Source: CAYPUG01 sp964413905 (GTDB lineage: Bacteria > Chloroflexota > Anaerolineae > JAADDB01). Taken from it: a DNA stretch of 9,766 nucleotides. Below, one piece after another: positions 6,023 to 9,766 of the stretch (its first letter is position 1; the number at the start of each line of letters is the position of its first letter). The position numbers were made by a program, and so were the translations under genes. Location of the stretch: NCBI GenBank assembly GCA_964413905.1, contig CAYPUG010000104.1, positions 1-9,766 of the forward strand, in the 5' to 3' direction. The notes beneath the pieces are model-generated. The model had not been told where the DNA came from and did no database searches. It saw nothing but the letters and a program-made list of their open reading frames with translations.

Positions 6023-6491
6023 CGCTTAACCCTAAGCGTTTCAAAAGGCGGGGCCATCCTCGGTTGATATAAGTTTCCAACAAAGCCGCGGTGGCCACAT
6101 ACATCTCATAAGGATGTCCATATGGATCGGTAATGTCCTTGTGTTCCCCCGCCAACTCGCTCAGTAGAACGACTTTTGTCGCCGCTTCCGGCAGGGTGTA
6201 AAGAATGCTCCGCCGGTGTGCGTCCGTCATTACGATGATCAGGTCGGCCTCCTTAATCATTTGGGCCGTAATCTGACGGGCCCGGTGATGAGAGATGTCA
6301 ATGCCTCGTTCGGCCAACACCTTTTGCGCGTAGAGGCTAGGGGGCTCTCCTTCCAACGCGTAGGTCCCGGCCGTTTCTACCCGAATCGTGCTCTGAAGTC
6401 CTTCCTCCGCGATTTTAGCCTGTAAGAGCCCATAAGTCATAGGCGAGCGACAAATATTGCCGGTGCAGACTACCAATACCCGCTTTGTCAT
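6000..6491 (-). CDS. Low-molecular-weight protein tyrosine phosphatase family protein
   Basis: The 163-residue product has the LMW-PTP phosphate loop near its start, VLVVCTGNICRSPM, with nucleophile C9 and arginine R15 followed by S16. It also has D-I-S-H-H-R-A-R (65-72), MTDAH (88-92) and the general-acid motif DPYG with D122. Such cytosolic enzymes remove phosphate from phosphotyrosine; the fold is shared with arsenate reductases and the arginine phosphatase YwlE. Residue 13 in the loop is isoleucine, as in tyrosine-specific enzymes, where YwlE has threonine, so arginine phosphatase activity is unlikely. The start ATG overlaps the hisD stop as ATGA, placing this gene last in the his operon and probably translationally coupled. 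A role connected to histidine synthesis, for example on histidinol phosphate, is possible from context but has no support in the active site itself. Confidence 0.92.
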   Translation of the reverse strand: MTKRVLVVCTGNICRSPMTYGLLQAKIAEEGLQSTIRVETAGTYALEGEPPSLYAQKVLAERGIDISHHRARQITAQMIKEADLIIVMTDAHRRSILYTLPEAATKVVLLSELAGEHKDITDPYGHPYEMYVATAALLETYINRGWPRLLKRLGLSEKQKPAH

Positions 6492-7846
6492 GGTGTTACC
6501 TTGAAGGAAAGGTTCCGTTCGCGACGGATGCGAGCCGCGTTTGCGTGAGCCGTCAGGCCCTCAGCTTCTGCCAATATCTCCGCGGCTTCAGATATGGCGT
6601 CCATTCCCCCCTCGTTCAAGGCCACTACAGAGGTGATTTTGACGAAGTCCAGCACGTTGACCGGGCTGGTGAAACGGGCCGAGCCTCCGGTGGGCATGGA
6701 GTGGGACGGCCCGGCGACGTAATCGCCCAAAACCTCAAACGAGTATTCTCCCACAAATATTCCGCCCGCGTTGCGGATGTTCCCCACCAGATCCCACGGA
6801 TCCACCAGGGAGAGACAGAGGTGTTCCGGTGCAAATTCATTGGCCAACTCTACGGCCTCGGCCAGATCGTGCGTGATAACGATGCCGCCGTGAAGGTGGA
6901 GGGATTCTCTGACAATGTCGGCCCGTTCTAGACGCTCCAGTTGTTTTTCGACCTCCTGTTGGACAAAGCCGGCAAACGTGCGATTCGGGGTCAGAAGGAT
7001 GGCCGTTGCCAAAACATCATGTTCCGCCTGCGCGAGGAGATCGGCCGCTACCCACGCCGGGTTTGCGGTTTCGTCGGCGATGATAACCGTCTCTGTCGGC
7101 CCCAACAGGCCCTCGATACCCACGTCACCGAACACTTGCTTTTTCGCCAAGGTGACAAAGATGTTCCCCGGCCCCACGATCTTGTCCACCCTGGGGATGG
7201 TCTTTGTTCCGTACGCCATAGCTGCGATGGCTTGGGCTCCACCCACCGCGAAGATACGGTCCACTCCCGCAATGTCTGCAGCCACCAGTGTTACGGGTTC
7301 GACGCGGCCGTCGGTCCTGCGCGGCGGAGTGCACATAACGATCTCCTCCACACCCGCCACCCGGGCAGGGATCGCGGTCATCAGCACAGTGGAGGGAAGA
7401 GGCGCACTCCCCCCGGGCACGTACAAACCCACCCGTTTCAGAGGGCGTACGATTTGTCCTAAGCCGCCTTCGGCCTCCCACTCTGTCCAACCGCTTATGG
7501 GTTGTTTGCGATGAAAGTGTTCAATGCGACCGGCTGCAAATTCCAGCGCGCTGACAACCTCCGGGGACACTTGATCATACGCTTCCTCGATGGCCTTCAG
7601 GGGAACCTCCAAGTACGCGGGGGTGATCTTATCCGTTTTTTCCGTCCACTCCTTCAACGCAGCATCTCCCCGCTCACGCACGTCCTGGATGATATGCCGC
7701 ACCGCGTCTTCAGGGGTAAGGTCTTCTCCAAACACGTGGCGGATGCCTTCACGAATCCGTGGCGGGATGGGCCACTCATCCCACCGACGTCGTTTTAAGA
7801 TGGTTTTTTTGGCCTCTTCGGCGGTGTAAATGCGTATGGCAGACAT
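6488..7846 (-). CDS. hisD: Histidinol dehydrogenase
   Basis: The 452-residue product catalyses the last two oxidations of histidine synthesis, L-histidinol to L-histidine with two NAD+ and a bound zinc. All expected zinc ligands are present: Q273 and H276 in LLAQAEHD, D375 in LGDYVAGPSH and H434 in LTAHANA. The catalytic pair E341-H342 lies in APEHL. Other family segments are GLYVPGGSAPLPSTVLM (140-156), VGGAQAIAAMAYGT, VGPGNIFVTLAK and GLLGPTE. The ATG at 7846 has GAGGAG just upstream. The N-terminus runs about 20 residues longer than the E. coli enzyme, within family variation. It lies 42 nt downstream of hisG, in the same operon, and its TGA overlaps the next start codon. This is one of the most secure calls in the window. 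Confidence 0.97.
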   Translation of the reverse strand: MSAIRIYTAEEAKKTILKRRRWDEWPIPPRIREGIRHVFGEDLTPEDAVRHIIQDVRERGDAALKEWTEKTDKITPAYLEVPLKAIEEAYDQVSPEVVSALEFAAGRIEHFHRKQPISGWTEWEAEGGLGQIVRPLKRVGLYVPGGSAPLPSTVLMTAIPARVAGVEEIVMCTPPRRTDGRVEPVTLVAADIAGVDRIFAVGGAQAIAAMAYGTKTIPRVDKIVGPGNIFVTLAKKQVFGDVGIEGLLGPTETVIIADETANPAWVAADLLAQAEHDVLATAILLTPNRTFAGFVQQEVEKQLERLERADIVRESLHLHGGIVITHDLAEAVELANEFAPEHLCLSLVDPWDLVGNIRNAGGIFVGEYSFEVLGDYVAGPSHSMPTGGSARFTSPVNVLDFVKITSVVALNEGGMDAISEAAEILAEAEGLTAHANAARIRRERNLSFKVTP

Positions 7847-7888
7847 GATCTCCTCGCGTCTTGTGAGAGTGTGTCGGGGGAATATTAC

Positions 7889-8557
7889 TCATTCTCCCGC
7901 AGGCGTTCCAACTTTTGTTTCCTTGATTCTCGTGATGATATTTTGAATGCGTTCTTCCTTTAGCCGATAACTGGCACGGTTGGCAATGAGTACCGCTTGG
8001 GAATACATGATGACGCGGACCTCGATGAGGCCGTTCTCGCGTAGCGTCCGACCCGTTTGGACCAAGTCCACAATGACGTCCGAAAGCCCTACTAAAGGAC
8101 CGAGTTCTACCGACCCACTAAGGGGGATAATTTCCGGCGAGACCCCTCGGGCGTGGAAGTATTGGAGAGCCAGGTTGGGATATTTGGTAGCAACTCGAGG
8201 GTTGGGATTCAAACGAAGAGAATGGTACGCGTCCTCCCGATCGCGGGGGACGGCCACGCTGAGGCGACAATAGCCAAAAGGTAGAAGCATGGGCTCGTAC
8301 ACGTCGTAGTTGCCTTCCCGTAGAACATCCAGTCCGACAATGCCCAAGTCGGCTACACCGTGTTCCACGTATACAGGGACGTCGGCCGGTTTGGCCAGGA
8401 GGAAATCCAAATCCGGCTCCGCACCGGGCAGGATAAGGGCCCGCTCATTGTTCTGGCTGTGGCACCTCATCAATCCCGCAGCACATAACAACTCGCGCGC
8501 GTCCTTCTCCAATCGGCCTTTTGCCAAGGCGATGCGGATGAACATCGTTTCACTCAT
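7889..8557 (-). CDS. hisG: ATP phosphoribosyltransferase catalytic subunit, short form
   Basis: The product, 222 residues from ATG 8557, catalyses the first committed step of histidine synthesis, joining ATP and PRPP to give phosphoribosyl-ATP. Family segments are RIALAKGRL (9-17), VEHGVADLGIVGLDVL (64-79) and the PRPP-binding loop DVIVDLVQTGRTLRENGL (160-177). It ends about 50 residues later, without the C-terminal regulatory domain of long HisG (about 290-300 residues), so it is the short form, which needs HisZ for activity and histidine feedback; hisZ is the gene immediately upstream. I chose 8557 because its ATG overlaps the hisZ stop as ATGA and a GGAGG lies 12 nt before it. A second ATG at 8545 (product MFIRIALAKG) is a fair alternative. 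Upstream in-frame codons belong to the hisZ overlap. Confidence 0.95.
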   Translation of the reverse strand: MSETMFIRIALAKGRLEKDARELLCAAGLMRCHSQNNERALILPGAEPDLDFLLAKPADVPVYVEHGVADLGIVGLDVLREGNYDVYEPMLLPFGYCRLSVAVPRDREDAYHSLRLNPNPRVATKYPNLALQYFHARGVSPEIIPLSGSVELGPLVGLSDVIVDLVQTGRTLRENGLIEVRVIMYSQAVLIANRASYRLKEERIQNIITRIKETKVGTPAGE

Positions 8558-9766
8558 TCCCCGATCAATCCTCCAATCTCCTCGGTCCAATCTTCAGTGG
8601 AAGGCACACGGTGTTCAACGTCGTGAGACCAAATCCACACCTCTTGCCCACACCACACCGCGATGGGAATATGACTTCGGCGCGCGTAATCCCACAATAC
8701 TTCCCGTGTGTTCGCGGTATAATGCCAGGTAACCCGTTTCCCCTGTTCCCGGAGCCATTGGATTCGCGCGACGGTTGCCGCCGTAATGTCTCCTCCTACG
8801 ACGATGTCTGGCGTCCACCGGGGCGGCGTGAGTCCTTGTGCTTCACGCGCACGCAAGGCGCGATCAAGGGTGATGGCAAATCCCACGGCAGGTTGCGGAG
8901 GGCCGAATTCTCCCACCAGGTTGTCATAACGTCCGCCGCTGAGAAGGGCAAATCCTAGTCCCGGTGAAAATCCTTCAAACGTAATGCCCGTGTAGTATTC
9001 CATCCCCCGCACTTCGGCCAGGTCTAAGGTGATGTAGGGTTTCACTCCGTACGCGTCCACCACTTGTTCGATGGCCGCCAAGTGGGCCAAGGCACGTTCC
9101 ATGGTGGGGTTCAGCACCACCTGTGAGGCCGCGGCCAGAATGCCTTCTGTGCCGTGAAGGTACGGCAGTTGTAAGATGGCTTCTTGAGCCCGGCGGGAGA
9201 GATTCCACTTTTGGACCAGTGTGGTCAGTTCAGGTTCACTTTTGCGGTCTAGCGCGCTACGCAAAGACCGTGTGGCGTCCGGTGGGAGGTGGAGTTCCTC
9301 AAGGAGCCCACGGAAGAAGTTCATCTCTCCCAGAACGATGCGAAAGTTGTGTAAGCCCATGGTCTTAAGCGATTCCACAGCCAGGGCGAGGATTTCTCCA
9401 TCTGCTTCCGGGCTTTGGACGCCGATCAGTTCCACGCCGGCTTGATAGAATTCTCGCTGCATGCCGGCCAGGGGTTCGTTGTACCGAAATACCGGTCCCA
9501 TGTAGAAGAAACGTTGGGGAAACGGCTGGTCGAAAAGCTTGCTCCCCACCAGCCGTGCGGTAGGGATGGTCATATCCGGACGCAGGGCTAACATGCGGCC
9601 GTCCCGGTCAAAGAATCGGTACATTTGCTCTTGGAGTGGCGCGCCGGCCCCCGTGCTCAGGTTTTCCGCGTACTCAAACGTAGGGGGCACGTATTCCGTA
9701 TATCCCCAAGAGATGAACACATCCCTGAGCACGTGTTCCAGATGACGTAGTCCGGCCGCTTCGTCC
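8554..9766 (-). CDS. hisZ: ATP phosphoribosyltransferase regulatory subunit (5' partial)
   Basis: 403 residues are visible; the frame stays open past a GTG at 9732 to the window edge, reading DEAAGLRHLEHVLRDVF, so only roughly the first 10-15 residues are missing. HisZ is a catalytically dead relative of histidyl-tRNA synthetase that binds short HisG and mediates histidine inhibition. The class II core is clear: LRPDMTIPTARL (about 61-72), FFYMGPVFRYNEPLAGMQRE (motif 2 region), VRGMEYYTGITFEGF (about 252-266) and GGRYDNLVGEFG with PAVGFAITLDR. RPDMT replaces the TRPE-type motif of the true synthetase. Unlike the shortest HisZ proteins it keeps a C-terminal domain of about 90 residues resembling the anticodon-binding domain position. 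Its TGA (8554-8556) overlaps the hisG ATG. A true HisRS is much less likely given these motifs and the hisG neighbour. Confidence 0.93.
   Translation of the reverse strand, partial: DEAAGLRHLEHVLRDVFISWGYTEYVPPTFEYAENLSTGAGAPLQEQMYRFFDRDGRMLALRPDMTIPTARLVGSKLFDQPFPQRFFYMGPVFRYNEPLAGMQREFYQAGVELIGVQSPEADGEILALAVESLKTMGLHNFRIVLGEMNFFRGLLEELHLPPDATRSLRSALDRKSEPELTTLVQKWNLSRRAQEAILQLPYLHGTEGILAAASQVVLNPTMERALAHLAAIEQVVDAYGVKPYITLDLAEVRGMEYYTGITFEGFSPGLGFALLSGGRYDNLVGEFGPPQPAVGFAITLDRALRAREAQGLTPPRWTPDIVVGGDITAATVARIQWLREQGKRVTWHYTANTREVLWDYARRSHIPIAVWCGQEVWIWSHDVEHRVPSTEDWTEEIGGLIGE

Noticed and set aside
7847..7888. Separate promoter or terminator between hisG and hisD
   Set aside because: The 42-nt gap holds only the hisD ribosome site; no stem or promoter pair is visible.

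Overview
The window is moderately GC-rich bacterial DNA, tightly packed with long ORFs that mostly start behind strong Shine-Dalgarno sites (AGGAGGGG, GGGAGG, GGAGG). The gene set suggests a free-living, probably thermophilic member of the Chloroflexota or a neighbouring lineage. The hints are a LppX/LolA-like secreted protein, a short HisG paired with HisZ, a cysteine-bearing class III aminotransferase and a UbiD decarboxylase. The phylum is an inference from gene style; no marker gene is present.

Layout. (1) 1-2244, + strand: the end of a probable lipoprotein, then a complete PLP-dependent class III aminotransferase. (2) 2299-3159, - strand: an MBL-fold hydrolase convergent with the aminotransferase, with a strong hairpin between the two stop codons. 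(3) 3160-3764: the only long non-coding stretch. It holds a small hairpin, two tandem palindromic repeats, a minus-strand transcription unit that looks like a structured RNA of about 207 nt with its own promoter and intrinsic terminator, and the upstream region of ubiD. (4) 3765-5862, + strand: a UbiD-family decarboxylase and, 4 nt later, a membrane-anchored SanA/DUF218 protein. (5) 5863-5999: a convergent intergenic region with a nested imperfect inverted repeat. (6) 6000-9766, - strand: a histidine biosynthesis operon in the order hisZ (cut by the window edge), hisG (short form), hisD and a low-molecular-weight protein tyrosine phosphatase. ATGA stop/start overlaps join hisZ to hisG and hisD to the phosphatase.

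How they work together. HisZ and short HisG should form the two-subunit ATP phosphoribosyltransferase that opens the histidine pathway, and HisD closes it. The coupled phosphatase is conspicuous because histidinol-phosphate phosphatase acts just before HisD, but its active site is that of an ordinary LMW-PTP. UbiD probably serves quinone or aromatic-acid decarboxylation with a prenylated FMN made elsewhere.

The most interesting item is the candidate RNA at 3333-3539 (-). Its promoter, closing helix and terminator fit together to within a few nucleotides. G-U wobbles make the fold intact only in the minus-strand transcript. The overall architecture (rod, one-sided central bubble, small hairpin on the 3' side of the bubble) resembles 6S RNA, although I cannot confirm homology.
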